A DNA stretch of 64,000 nucleotides from Firm-13 sp037143795 (GCA_037143795.1 JBAWXZ010000015.1:34897-98896), one strand, 5' to 3'; shown: positions 1 through 7,180, counted from the stretch's first letter. The notes: generated by a model not told the origin, from the letters alone. Numbers and translations are program-made.

Positions 1-1
1 G

Positions 2-649
2 GGCCCTGTTGTTATGGCCGGTTATTACGAAGATCCTGAGGCTACGGCAGCGGCTATCGATGAAGACGGCTGGTTCCGGACGGGAGATGTCGGACGAATT
101 GATTCAAAAACAGGATGTATTCTTATAACAGGGCGTCTTAAATCCATGATCGTCCTTAAAAGCGGGAAGAAAGTCTTCCCTGAAGAAATCGAGCAGCTTA
201 TCATGCGTTATCCATTCATTAAGGAGTCGATGGTATTCGGTGACAGTGAAAAGGACGGAGATGTAACAATCAGTGCGAAATTCGTCCTGGACCCACAGAT
301 TCTCAGTAAGGAAGGAATTTCCGAGGATGAGCTTGTTCAGCGCCTTGACGGGGTCGTCAAGGAGATCAACCTGCAGATACCTGGATTCAAGGGCATCCGC
401 AATTATGTATATAGCTTCCGGGACCTCATTAAGACAACAACACTCAAGGTGAAGCGCCCCAATGAAATTCGTCAGATGCAGGAGACAATGGATCGTGCAA
501 AGGTCAAATTCCGTCAGATTACCGGCATGAATATTGATCTTCTCGATTCCATGCTTGCGATTAAGCCCCTTGAAGAAGTTGTGACAGCAGGCAGCAATCC
601 TCCGGAAGAAAAACCGGAGACCACCGACAATAAGAAAGAAAATGGATAA
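2..649 (+). CDS. AMP-forming acyl-CoA synthetase, C-terminal part
   Basis: The gene runs in from the left edge, so only the last 215 residues are present. The family activates a carboxylic acid with ATP to an acyl-adenylate and transfers it to CoA. The visible part begins in the conserved GYYEDPEATA stretch, has the TGDVGRID motif that contacts AMP ribose, and then the hinge GRLKSMIVLKSGKKVFPEEI that starts the mobile C-terminal lid. A lysine-containing segment (TTLKVKRPNEI) near the end is where the catalytic lysine of the family lies. The tail from about residue 185 is charged, low in complexity and probably unstructured. Long-chain fatty acyl-CoA synthetase is the closest description, but substrate cannot be read from this fragment. 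Confidence 0.85.
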   Translation, partial: GPVVMAGYYEDPEATAAAIDEDGWFRTGDVGRIDSKTGCILITGRLKSMIVLKSGKKVFPEEIEQLIMRYPFIKESMVFGDSEKDGDVTISAKFVLDPQILSKEGISEDELVQRLDGVVKEINLQIPGFKGIRNYVYSFRDLIKTTTLKVKRPNEIRQMQETMDRAKVKFRQITGMNIDLLDSMLAIKPLEEVVTAGSNPPEEKPETTDNKKENG

Positions 650-694
650 CAGCGGCCTCCGGACGCGACTTTTGAGCAATTGTTAAAATTTCTG

Positions 695-724
695 TTGACG
701 CAGCGTTAACTTTAATGGTATCAT
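695..724 (+). promoter_or_regulatory. Promoter of tRNA-Cys
   Basis: TTGACG at 695-700 and TATCAT at 719-724 are separated by 18 bp and lie about 22 bp before the tRNA. The same TATCAT -10 box is used at the right-hand rRNA-type promoter. Confidence 0.6.
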
Positions 725-746
725 TTTGACCGTTGATTCTTACTGC

Positions 747-820
747 GGCGCCATAGCCAAGCGGTAAGGCAGAGGTCTGCAAAACCTTTATCCCCAGTTC
801 AATTCTGGGTGGCGCCTCCA
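747..820 (+). tRNA. tRNA-Cys (GCA)
   Basis: The acceptor arms GGCGCCA (747-753) and TGGCGCC (810-816) pair perfectly, the discriminator is T817, and CCA is encoded at 818-820. The anticodon stem 772-776/784-788 encloses the loop CTGCAAA with GCA at 779-781. The T arm carries the GTTCAAT loop. A hairpin terminator follows immediately. Confidence 0.96.
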
Positions 821-828
821 CTAGTGGG

Positions 829-866
829 GACCCGAAGTTCTTTCGAGGACCTCGGGTCTCTTTTTA
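829..866 (+). terminator. Rho-independent terminator after tRNA-Cys
   Basis: GACCCGA at 829-835 pairs with TCGGGTC at 852-858 and is followed by a CTCTTTTTATT tract. Confidence 0.85.
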
Positions 867-934
867 TTAAGAATACACAGGTTCATTGTTGAAATAGCTT
901 ACTTAACACACTTACCATGCAGGGGGTAAATTAA

Positions 935-1861
935 ATGGATAATCAGATCAGACAACAGGCCGTTTTGCTTTTTGGCGAATACAACCGCGTTTTGGGTGAA
1001 GTGTATGATGAATTGCTGGAGGGCGTGTCAAATGAAACGACGCTTGCTTCTTCCGAGTTTCAGGACTATCTCCAGAACAGTGTGGTCAACAGCCTGCAGC
1101 CCTGGTTTGTAACAGAACTGGAAGGATTATCTGAAGGGACGCCCGAGGTGTTTTTTGATTCGCTTCTCAAAATCGAAGATGTGATGACGGTTTTTACTAT
1201 TGCCGCAGAAATGCTCGACGGAGATCTGCCGGATCTTCTCATGCTGCGGGTCGGTGCTTTTGGAGAGGCTTCTTCCGACAGGCTCGTGGAAATGGCCCTG
1301 GCTCACGATTGGGCGCCTGCGGAGGGCGAGGATGATGATGCTTTCCGGAAAAAACTGGCGGTCAGCCTGGCGGCCCTGCGCGTGCTAGGTCAGTGGACAT
1401 ATGAACCGGCAATCGAACCGGTGCTGAATCGTTTCTGTGCACTTTCCGAACCGGATGAATATGTTGCCGACGGCATCAAAGCATTTGTCGTACCTTTTGC
1501 GGAAAAAATAGTGCCGGAGCTTTCAGCAAGAATAGAGGGCGGAGCCGGTGCCGGACTTAAAGGACCCTTTGAATATCTGGTGATTTATCTGACTGAGATC
1601 GGCCGCGCGGAACCGGATGAAGAGATTTTTCAATGCCTGAAAAAGGCTTTCCGGAATATGGAACATAAGGTCATTGCTGCCATCTGCCTGGGAGATTACG
1701 GCGACGGACGTGCCGTGCCGCTCCTTAAGAGCTATCTCGACCGTCATGTCAGGGAAATAGACAGGCAGTTCTTCTATGAGACTATATCAGCGATTAAGCG
1801 GCTTGGCGGGGATATTTCAGACATACAGGATCCTTTCCGCGATTTCAGCGCGAAGAAATAA
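935..1861 (+). CDS. HEAT-repeat-like acidic protein
   Basis: A 308-residue soluble, acidic, mainly helical protein that I do not recognise by name. The second half contains spaced helical pairs with alpha-solenoid character: a segment around residues 195-225 (LKGPFEYLVIYLTEIGRAEP) and another around 246-280 (HKVIAAICLGDYGDGRAVP followed by LLKSYL), the latter close to a HEAT/PBS-lyase repeat. Such proteins are usually interaction scaffolds; nothing indicates an enzyme. The GGGGG-rich ribosome site lies about 8 bp before ATG. The gene stands alone between tRNA-Cys and the GH26 gene, with 71 bp to the latter, so co-transcription with GH26 is possible. There is no signal peptide or membrane segment. 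Confidence 0.7.
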   Translation: MDNQIRQQAVLLFGEYNRVLGEVYDELLEGVSNETTLASSEFQDYLQNSVVNSLQPWFVTELEGLSEGTPEVFFDSLLKIEDVMTVFTIAAEMLDGDLPDLLMLRVGAFGEASSDRLVEMALAHDWAPAEGEDDDAFRKKLAVSLAALRVLGQWTYEPAIEPVLNRFCALSEPDEYVADGIKAFVVPFAEKIVPELSARIEGGAGAGLKGPFEYLVIYLTEIGRAEPDEEIFQCLKKAFRNMEHKVIAAICLGDYGDGRAVPLLKSYLDRHVREIDRQFFYETISAIKRLGGDISDIQDPFRDFSAKK

Positions 1862-1932
1862 TTCATATATAGTATCCTGAATATTTTGTAACCCGGACCC
1901 GGCGGAAAACCTGTCCGGCGGAAAGGATGCAT

Positions 1933-3156
1933 ATGAGCAATTGTGAAACCCAGGCGGTCAGGGGCACTGTGCGGACGGTTTATCCGGTAATCAAACAACC
2001 GCTTTCCGATCCGGATACCTGCGCCTGCGTTAAATACTCGCTTGCAACGGCGGATCCCGATGCTGCGGAAAGCACAAAGCAGCTCATGCGGCTTCTTTAT
2101 GATATGTCAAAAAGAAAGGGCATGATGTTCGGACAGCAGAATGCGGGTCACATCGGCATTTCCATCCGCCGTTTCGACGGCACGGATTCAGACGTCAAGA
2201 GAATATCCGGGATACATCCTGCGGTGGTCGGAATCGACACCCTCTCATTTACCGGCTATGAAGGAACATTTAGTCAGGCCGTTGCCGTAACCAAACAGCT
2301 TCATCGAGAAAAAGTGATTGTAACCCTGTCCATGCACGCGCCGAATTTTGCCCTTTGCGATGAGAAATTTACCGGATATTCACCGAACCGGACCGAGCCG
2401 GAAGTTGTCAGGGAGATCATGCCGGGCGGCAGATACAATGCCTGTTTCCTGCGCTATCTTGACATCGTTGCAGAATATGCCCGTGCCGTCACATCTGACA
2501 GCGGCGAGCTGATACCTGTGATTTTCCGGCCGTTTCATGAAAACAACGGGAGCTGGTTCTGGTGGGGTGCGGATTATTGTACAGCGTATGAGTATAAGGA
2601 ACTGTTCCGATACACAATTCTTTACCTTCAGAAAGAAAAAGGAATCCATAACTTTCTCTATGCATATTCACCCAATGGTCCGTTCGCGGATGAAGAGGAA
2701 TATCTGTCCCGCTACCCCGGCGATGATTTTATCGATATTATCGGATTCGACATGTACCATGACCGTCCGCTGGCTCCGGACAAATGGATGGATACATTGA
2801 CTGCAACCTGCAGGCAGGCATGTGCAATTGCCCGGGACCGGCATAAAGTGGCGGCTGTTACGGAAGCCGGACTTCGCATGCTCGACACCGCTTCCGACGG
2901 CAAAGAATATGAAGGCCTTAGTCCCGTCGGCAATCCAAGGCCGGACTGGTTCCGTGAATGCCTCGACGCAATAACCGGGGACCCGCTTGCGGGTGAAATC
3001 GCCTATTTCCTGACATGGTCCAATTTCAGTAAAAGCCAATTCTGGGTACCCTATATTATCGATGAAAAGCACGGGCACGAGATGATCAACGAATTCACGG
3101 ATTTTTTAAACGACCGGCGTGTTATCCTGGCGGAAGAAAATGAATTATCCGTTTGA
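1933..3156 (+). CDS. Glycoside hydrolase family 26, beta-mannanase-like, cytoplasmic
   Basis: A 407-residue GH26-type TIM-barrel enzyme, expected to cleave beta-1,4-mannan or a related beta-glycan by the retaining mechanism. The acid/base motif FRPFHENNGSWFWWG is clear, with Glu about residue 203, and VTEAGL carries the likely nucleophile about residue 311. An N-terminal GQQNAGH motif also fits the family. I chose the ATG at 1933 over the one at 1927 because GAAAGG at 1921-1926 is 6 bp away from 1933 but abuts 1927. No signal peptide is visible, so it should act on imported oligosaccharides inside the cell. The exact substrate (mannan, xylan or lichenan) is not determined. A perfect tRNA promoter follows about 55 bp after the stop. 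Confidence 0.88.
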   Translation: MSNCETQAVRGTVRTVYPVIKQPLSDPDTCACVKYSLATADPDAAESTKQLMRLLYDMSKRKGMMFGQQNAGHIGISIRRFDGTDSDVKRISGIHPAVVGIDTLSFTGYEGTFSQAVAVTKQLHREKVIVTLSMHAPNFALCDEKFTGYSPNRTEPEVVREIMPGGRYNACFLRYLDIVAEYARAVTSDSGELIPVIFRPFHENNGSWFWWGADYCTAYEYKELFRYTILYLQKEKGIHNFLYAYSPNGPFADEEEYLSRYPGDDFIDIIGFDMYHDRPLAPDKWMDTLTATCRQACAIARDRHKVAAVTEAGLRMLDTASDGKEYEGLSPVGNPRPDWFRECLDAITGDPLAGEIAYFLTWSNFSKSQFWVPYIIDEKHGHEMINEFTDFLNDRRVILAEENELSV

Positions 3157-3211
3157 GGACATTCCCACTACGGCAACTCATGAGCGCATGCGCAATATTC
3201 CAAATTCCCCG

Positions 3212-3240
3212 TTGACAATAAGCACTCCGGTCGATATAAT
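3212..3240 (+). promoter_or_regulatory. Consensus promoter of tRNA-Gly
   Basis: TTGACA at 3212-3217 and TATAAT at 3235-3240 with a 17-bp spacer: a perfect sigma-A consensus 11 bp upstream of the tRNA. Confidence 0.85.
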
Positions 3241-3251
3241 ACATCGTGCGT

Positions 3252-3326
3252 GCGGAATTAACTCAGTGGTAGAGTGTCACCTTGCCAAGGTGAAAGTCGC
3301 GAGTCCGAATCTCGTATTCCGCTCCA
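3252..3326 (+). tRNA. tRNA-Gly (GCC), prophage insertion site
   Basis: GCGGAAT (3252-3258) pairs with ATTCCGC (3316-3322), followed by T and CCA. The anticodon stem TCACC/GGTGA encloses TTGCCAA with GCC at 3284-3286. The gene is intact. Its 3' 27 bases are duplicated at 41973-41999, which marks integration of the prophage downstream without loss of tRNA function. Confidence 0.97.
3300..3326 (+). other. attL core (27-bp repeat inside tRNA-Gly)
   Basis: Identical to 41973-41999. It covers the T arm, acceptor 3' strand and CCA of tRNA-Gly. Identity ends at 3299/3327 compared with 41972/42000. Confidence 0.93.
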
Positions 3327-3328
3327 TA

Positions 3329-3371
3329 AAGCTCCTAGAGCCAGTAGGCTCCGGGGGCTTTCTTTTTTTTA
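3329..3371 (+). terminator. Phage-carried terminator behind tRNA-Gly
   Basis: AGCTCCTAGAGCC pairs, with wobbles and one imperfection, with GGCTCCGGGGGCT, followed by TTTCTTTTTTTT. It lies inside the prophage and replaces the native tRNA terminator that was pushed to 42003-42045. Confidence 0.8.
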
Positions 3372-3403
3372 GAGGTACAACGGACGGTACAAGATTTGAA
3401 AAA

Positions 3404-4516
3404 CTATTGTGTTTTCTGCTCCAAGTACCGCTTAAATGTGATGTCGAGAATCTTGGCTGTCTCTTTCATTTCGCCATCTACTTCGTGTCCATAGATCCTA
3501 AAAGTATCCATACTGGCCGCGTGTCCTACATAGTCCTGAATACCTTGTTTTGATAGCTTCCCTCTGGACAGCGAGATAAACGTATGCCGGAAACTATACG
3601 GAGATCCGGACAGATTTCTTTCGGCTGCTATCCGACGCCATCCCATGTATGCCCCGTGCTGGGTACCAGGACCACCGAAGCGATTGCAAAAAATCCATTC
3701 TGATTCAAGATGTTTGGACTTTGTGAGCTGCTCCTCAATCTCTGATATAGCCAACTGCTGTAGCACCATGGTTCTTCTTGCGTTTTTATTTTTCCCGGTT
3801 GTTTCTCTGTTACGATTATTTAGGGCACGGTGGATTGTAATCACACCGTCTTTATAATCTTCCTTCTTGAGCCCGAGAACTTCGCCCGGTCGCAGTCCTG
3901 TGAAGACCTCAAATCGTAAACAGTTGATATACCATTCCTCGCTTGGCTCCAGGAATCTCTTGACCTGATCCGGCTGCAGAATTGTTTTCCCAATTGTCGG
4001 TGCGCCGGCCGGAATATACAGATCCGACGGAATTTCGTCAATCATATGTCTTAATTTAGCAAATTTACAGAAGAGAAGAATAGCACCCTTAAGATTTATG
4101 AGTGATTTTTTAGAGAGCTCTTTTGTTTGGAAATAAACTGTGCCATTCTTTCGCGTCTTGCCATGCGGCCTAGCAGTCGATATAACGCGCTGCCATTCGT
4201 CTAGGGTAATGGATTTAGCTTTGTGCTTCCCGAGCAGAGGAAGGATGTGCAAACGGCCATACATTTCATTTTGAACGTACGTCTCGCTATCCTTTCCTCT
4301 CCGATCGATGATCATATCAAGAAATAACTGCCAGCATTTATCCAGTCTTGCATTTTCTTGATCAAATTCATTACTCTCCCAGCTATTCCGTTTTCGGTTG
4401 ACTTCGAGCTTCCCGGGGCGTCCTGACTTTACTGATGTGAATTTTTTAGTCTTTCCGTCTTTGGTGACTCGTAACTCCCAGCGCTTTTCTTTTTCGTTCC
4501 AAATTGCATTAGCCAT
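3404..4516 (-). CDS. int: Tyrosine-type site-specific integrase
   Basis: A 370-residue phage integrase of the lambda/Tn916 type that recombines attP with the tRNA-Gly attB. The N-terminal 45 residues look like an arm-type DNA-binding domain (NEKEKRWELRVTKDGK). Residues about 55-160 form the core-binding SAM-like domain. The catalytic domain shows TGLRPGEVLGL (first Arg), YSFRHTF (Arg/His box) and YVGHAASMDTFRIYGHE (His and nucleophilic Tyr). The ATG at 4516 is preceded by AGGAGG at 9 bp; an upstream extension lacks such a site. The gene is last in the immA-int operon and runs towards the attachment site. Confidence 0.95.
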   Translation of the reverse strand: MANAIWNEKEKRWELRVTKDGKTKKFTSVKSGRPGKLEVNRKRNSWESNEFDQENARLDKCWQLFLDMIIDRRGKDSETYVQNEMYGRLHILPLLGKHKAKSITLDEWQRVISTARPHGKTRKNGTVYFQTKELSKKSLINLKGAILLFCKFAKLRHMIDEIPSDLYIPAGAPTIGKTILQPDQVKRFLEPSEEWYINCLRFEVFTGLRPGEVLGLKKEDYKDGVITIHRALNNRNRETTGKNKNARRTMVLQQLAISEIEEQLTKSKHLESEWIFCNRFGGPGTQHGAYMGWRRIAAERNLSGSPYSFRHTFISLSRGKLSKQGIQDYVGHAASMDTFRIYGHEVDGEMKETAKILDITFKRYLEQKTQ

Positions 4517-4538
4517 ATGATTTATCCTCCTGTGTGTT

Positions 4539-5024
4539 TTAGATTTCGGAATCAAAGACATGAAGAGAAAGAGGCTCAAGCCACAACACATCCCCGTTTT
4601 CGTCTGTACAGTACACAGGTCCGTATTGTTTCTTCCAGACTTCAACTGCTTTCTGTAGAAAACTTTCAGGGAGATCTAGTTCCTCCGATAGCTCGTACCA
4701 GTTCCGGACGCCTGATTTGATTGCCTGGATAACATCTTCTGGACAGACCAGCATATCAACAGCAGCGCGCATGGCCCGTTCTTCAGCTCTTCGGATCCTG
4801 ATGTCATCTGATCCTCTGACCGTATCACCGACACTTGTCTTGTAGTGTCCGAATTCTTCTGCCAGGATGGCGGCTCTGGCACGTCGTGTAGCCTTCGGGT
4901 CGACAAAGACATAAGAAAGGCCATCCTTCCGTACAAGAAGCCCCTTATAGCCTTCTACGGCTCTGTCGACAACAAGTATCCCGACATCGGACATTGTTTG
5001 TTCCAATCTTTCATCTATTCCCAT
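4539..5024 (-). CDS. ImmA/IrrE-family metallopeptidase
   Basis: A 161-residue protein with the phage ImmA/IrrE core AAILAEEFGHYKTSVGD (residues about 51-67). The usual HExxH is EEFGH here, a substitution I recall in many phage members. Acidic residues in RRAEERAMRAAVD (79-90) would give the third ligand. In ICEBs1, ImmA cleaves the XRE repressor ImmR and triggers excision, so the expected role is inactivation of the XRE repressor at 6051-6428. The C-terminal half (VIQAIKSGVRNWYELSEELDLPESFL) is a predicted helical substrate-binding region. A GGGAGG site lies 7 bp before ATG. It is the first gene of a two-gene operon with int, 22 bp apart. Confidence 0.85.
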   Translation of the reverse strand: MGIDERLEQTMSDVGILVVDRAVEGYKGLLVRKDGLSYVFVDPKATRRARAAILAEEFGHYKTSVGDTVRGSDDIRIRRAEERAMRAAVDMLVCPEDVIQAIKSGVRNWYELSEELDLPESFLQKAVEVWKKQYGPVYCTDENGDVLWLEPLSLHVFDSEI

Positions 5025-5079
5025 CTATGACCTCCCGCGTCATGCAATTCAGAACCTCAATAAACAGAACGTAAGTTCG

Positions 5080-5107
5080 ATTATATACGCATTTATACGT
5101 AAAGCAA
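5080..5107 (-). promoter_or_regulatory. Promoter of immA-int with operator filling the spacer
   Basis: On the minus strand, TTGCTT (5107-5102) and TATAAT (5085-5080) are exactly 16 bp apart. The spacer 5086-5101 is a TACG-N8-CGTA palindrome (TACGCATTTATACGTA on the plus strand). Related sites occur at 8254-8269 and, less exactly, at 8200-8216 and 7901-7916. A regulator bound here would sit between the two promoter boxes. Confidence 0.65.
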
Positions 5108-5110
5108 TAC

Positions 5111-5143
5111 AAAAAAGCACCCTCTGATATTTTCAGGGGATGC
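5111..5143 (-). terminator. Terminator of the repressor operon
   Basis: On the minus strand an 11-bp stem with one mismatch (5143-5133/5127-5117) is followed by six T. It ends the xre/membrane/FtsK-gamma operon and separates it from immA-int. Confidence 0.8.
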
Positions 5144-5177
5144 TGTCCTTTTTGTGGTACTTTGAACGATTTTCTTT

Positions 5178-5627
5178 TTATCTGTGTCCGGTCATCAAAA
5201 CCTTTGTCCCACAATATTCACAAACCGTAGACTTTGTGTGCAAATCAATGTCAATACTTCCCCCGCAACTCGGACACTTTGCAGGTACAAACCTTATAGT
5301 TTCTTCGGAAAGACCACTTTTTGCTTTTGCCGAGACTCCACTACCATTAGGCCCAATAGTTGGCTTTTGTAGATCTGGGATATGAGAAAAATCATAACTT
5401 TTTTTCATTTGTGTCCAATCGGATTCTGAGAGCAAGATTTTCCTAGGTAGACTTCCCTCAAATGGTCCCACGATTCCAAGACTCTGCATTTGATCAATCA
5501 TTTTTGCTGCTTGAGGGTACCCAACAATTAATCTTCGTTGAAGAATTGAAACAGAGGCCACTCCCGCTGTAAAAACAATATCAACGGCTTTGATTAAGAG
5601 AAGCTGATCTTCCTTACTATTTTCCAT
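5178..5627 (-). CDS. Stand-alone FtsK gamma-like winged helix with C-terminal zinc ribbon
   Basis: A 149-residue protein. Residues about 7-66 match the FtsK/SpoIIIE gamma domain (AVDIVFTAGVASVSILQRRL, GYPQAAKMIDQMQSLGIVGP), the winged helix that in FtsK reads KOPS/SRS polarity sequences. There is no motor domain. A linker leads to a zinc ribbon with CPSC (118-121) and CEYC (136-139). It is the third gene of the leftward repressor operon, 6 bp after the SHOCT-like tail frame of the preceding gene. Likely a DNA-binding accessory of lysogeny; what sequence it reads is unknown. Confidence 0.75.
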   Translation of the reverse strand: MENSKEDQLLLIKAVDIVFTAGVASVSILQRRLIVGYPQAAKMIDQMQSLGIVGPFEGSLPRKILLSESDWTQMKKSYDFSHIPDLQKPTIGPNGSGVSAKAKSGLSEETIRFVPAKCPSCGGSIDIDLHTKSTVCEYCGTKVLMTGHR

Positions 5628-5633
5628 TTGTTG

Positions 5634-5714
5634 TCACCCTATTCTCTTCTTCAGCTTAATGAACTCTTCATCTGTTATCTTTCTGTTTATTGAGAAAGAG
5701 TAGGCTTCTTGTAT
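5634..5714 (-). other. Out-of-frame SHOCT-like tail of the membrane protein
   Basis: The -1 frame relative to the membrane protein encodes 26 residues ending in RKITDEEFIKLKKRIG and a stop. This resembles the short SHOCT helix pair at the end of the neighbouring repressor (GKLTDEEYSILKSKIIRG). The frames meet at the run CACAAAAATAC (about 5720-5711). Either the gene has a recent frameshift or the tail is added by -1 slippage on the A run. Confidence 0.55.
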
Positions 5715-6046
5715 TTTTGTGTGAAAATTGAAATGAAAAATACCAGCCCGAAACAGCCAAAGATAAATGCAAAAACACCCAGCATGTCTGAGTTTGATGT
5801 AACTTCGATTAAGACAACAATTGCATATAAAATAGTCGTTGCAATTGCACCGCCACGGGAAGATCTTGCAGCAATGGCAACGATTCCGGCAATGAGAACG
5901 AATATCGATGATAATATTCCCACGGCTCCGGTTGACTCTGTGACACCGTTTCCCATATCGGACATCATTTGTGCACACGAATAAAATGAAACAATAAACC
6001 ATAATACAAAAGTTATAAGTCCAAGGCACAGTTTTGCGACTTTCAT
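5687..6046 (-). CDS. Small membrane protein of the repressor operon
   Basis: A 119-residue hydrophobic protein with four likely transmembrane segments (about residues 4-24, 42-61, 68-83 and 88-107) and a short charged end. It starts 4 bp after the stop of the XRE repressor and is surely co-transcribed with it. The reading frame stops shortly after FTQKYKKPTLSQ, but the -1 frame continues with a SHOCT-like tail (5634-5714). Small membrane proteins in this position of prophages often act in superinfection exclusion or immunity; that role is inference only. Confidence 0.7.
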   Translation of the reverse strand: MKVAKLCLGLITFVLWFIVSFYSCAQMMSDMGNGVTESTGAVGILSSIFVLIAGIVAIAARSSRGGAIATTILYAIVVLIEVTSNSDMLGVFAFIFGCFGLVFFISIFTQKYKKPTLSQ

Positions 6047-6050
6047 GTAT

Positions 6051-6428
6051 TTATCCTCTGATAATTTTACTCTTCAATATGGAATATTCTTCATCTGTCA
6101 GCTTACCATCATCATGGAGCTTTGACAACTTTTCTAATTGAGTAACTAACCCTAGCGCCTGATCCAGATCCATGCCAGTAACGGTAGGGTCTCTATGCGC
6201 ATGGATTTCAAAGCCGTCACCGCGGTCGTCAGTCTCACCGCGCAGATATTCGAGGGAGACGTTAAAGAATTGAGATATAACAATTTGTTTCTCGAGCGAT
6301 GGTATCCGAATGTCGTTTTCATAGTTTTGCAAGGCAGGGACACTAATACCCATTGCCGCTGCAAGATCCTTTTGCGTCATTTTCTTTTCGGCTCTCATTA
6401 GTTTTATGCGCTCTCCGCAGGTTGTCAT
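6051..6428 (-). CDS. XRE-family repressor with C-terminal SHOCT-like motif
   Basis: A 125-residue candidate lysogeny repressor. Residues 5-60 form a lambda-type helix-turn-helix (RIKLMRAEKKMTQKDLAAAM then GISVPALQNYENDIRIPS). A linker of about 25 residues follows, and residues 93-123 give a SHOCT-like helix pair (LEKLSKLHDDGKLTDEEY and SILKSKI). The ATG at 6428 has GGAGG 7 bp upstream; a longer frame lacks a ribosome site. It heads a leftward operon with the membrane and FtsK-gamma genes. Direct repeats 20-60 bp upstream are candidate operators. An ImmA/IrrE-like protease encoded three genes downstream is the probable antirepressor. Confidence 0.88.
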   Translation of the reverse strand: MTTCGERIKLMRAEKKMTQKDLAAAMGISVPALQNYENDIRIPSLEKQIVISQFFNVSLEYLRGETDDRGDGFEIHAHRDPTVTGMDLDQALGLVTQLEKLSKLHDDGKLTDEEYSILKSKIIRG

Positions 6429-6444
6429 AAAATACCTCCAAAAC

Positions 6445-6489
6445 AATACGAAAACATATTGACACATACGAATGAATACGATAACATAT
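6445..6489 (+). promoter_or_regulatory. Rightward promoter flanked by two 15-bp operator-like repeats
   Basis: AATACGAAAACATAT at 6445-6459 recurs as AATACGATAACATAT at 6475-6489, exactly 30 bp apart. TTGACA (6459-6464) and TAACAT (6482-6487) with 17 bp spacing lie between and within them, so occupancy would block a plus-strand promoter and probably the repressor's own leftward promoter as well. Confidence 0.6.
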
Positions 6490-6588
6490 GGTCGTAGCGG
6501 TTATTCGCTACTAATTATTTGTCTATCCGAACTCGCACCTTGACAACTCAGGACCCGAACCAAACCGAACTGAGAAGGGAGGCGACGA

Positions 6589-6966
6589 TTAGCTGAGCCC
6601 CATCTGTTTGCTGATCAATTGAGCAATAACCTTGGCGGATATGTCTGTTATTGCATTTAGCGACATAGATCCAACTGATTTTGCAATATCTTTAGTTCTA
6701 TTCCAATTTGTATCTGATCGGATATCCGCTAGAAATTTATGACCTTCAGGAGTTAGATCCATTACTGAACATCCGCCACCTAAATAGAACGAGGTCTTGT
6801 GTAACAAACCCGAGAGGTGACATTGCCTTACGTGGTACATAACGACATCTTCGTCATATTTATCAAGAAATTCGGAGTTGCACGGATATGAGAATATTTT
6901 GTGGTAACTACATGTGTTCTCAATCTCCAAAAGAATGTCTCGAATGCAGTCGGGGTCTAGTTTCAT
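6589..6966 (-). CDS. DUF2513-family protein
   Basis: A 125-residue protein whose start (MKLDPDCIRDILLEIE) and winged-helix-like middle (VVMYHVRQCHLSGLL then LDLTPEG-like residues and HKFLADIRSDTNW) match DUF2513, a family common in phages and mobile elements of Bacillota. The C-terminal part (SVGSMSLNAITDISAKVIAQ) is a helical extension. The function is unknown; a winged-helix regulator is plausible. The ATG at 6966 has AAAGG 9-10 bp upstream. The rightward promoter at 6459-6487 would transcribe this gene in antisense. Confidence 0.75.
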   Translation of the reverse strand: MKLDPDCIRDILLEIENTCSYHKIFSYPCNSEFLDKYDEDVVMYHVRQCHLSGLLHKTSFYLGGGCSVMDLTPEGHKFLADIRSDTNWNRTKDIAKSVGSMSLNAITDISAKVIAQLISKQMGLS

Positions 6967-7012
6967 AAAATTACGACCTTTCATCAAAATAATTGAAAAG
7001 AGGTGAAGCGGG

Positions 7013-7180
7013 ATGGAAGAATCAGATTTCTCAAGACTAGGTACTGTCGTAAAGGTGGAAACAGTACAGTTAATCAGAGTCACTACGCGAACGGGTAAAG
7101 GAACTAAAGAGGATCCGAATAGATTTGAAACTAGTTTATGGAGTATGGACGGTCATCATATTACCTATGAAAAAGACTAA
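7013..7180 (+). CDS. Small conserved phage protein (55 residues)
   Basis: A short rightward gene with an AGAGGTG site about 6 bp before ATG. The sequence TRTGKGTKEDPNRFETSLW followed by SMDGHHITYEKD matches a small family I recall in many Bacillota phages, with a G-x-GT-x-xDP-x-R core and a closing W-x-x-x-G pattern. No function is known to me. It lies between two leftward genes, overlaps the end of the DUF4145 gene by 4 bp tail to tail, and can be read from the promoter at 6459-6487. Confidence 0.65.
   Translation: MEESDFSRLGTVVKVETVQLIRVTTRTGKGTKEDPNRFETSLWSMDGHHITYEKD

Noticed and set aside
104..679. A 191-codon minus-strand frame opposite the acyl-CoA synthetase
   Set aside because: Antisense shadow of a clear coding gene, with no homology-like features.
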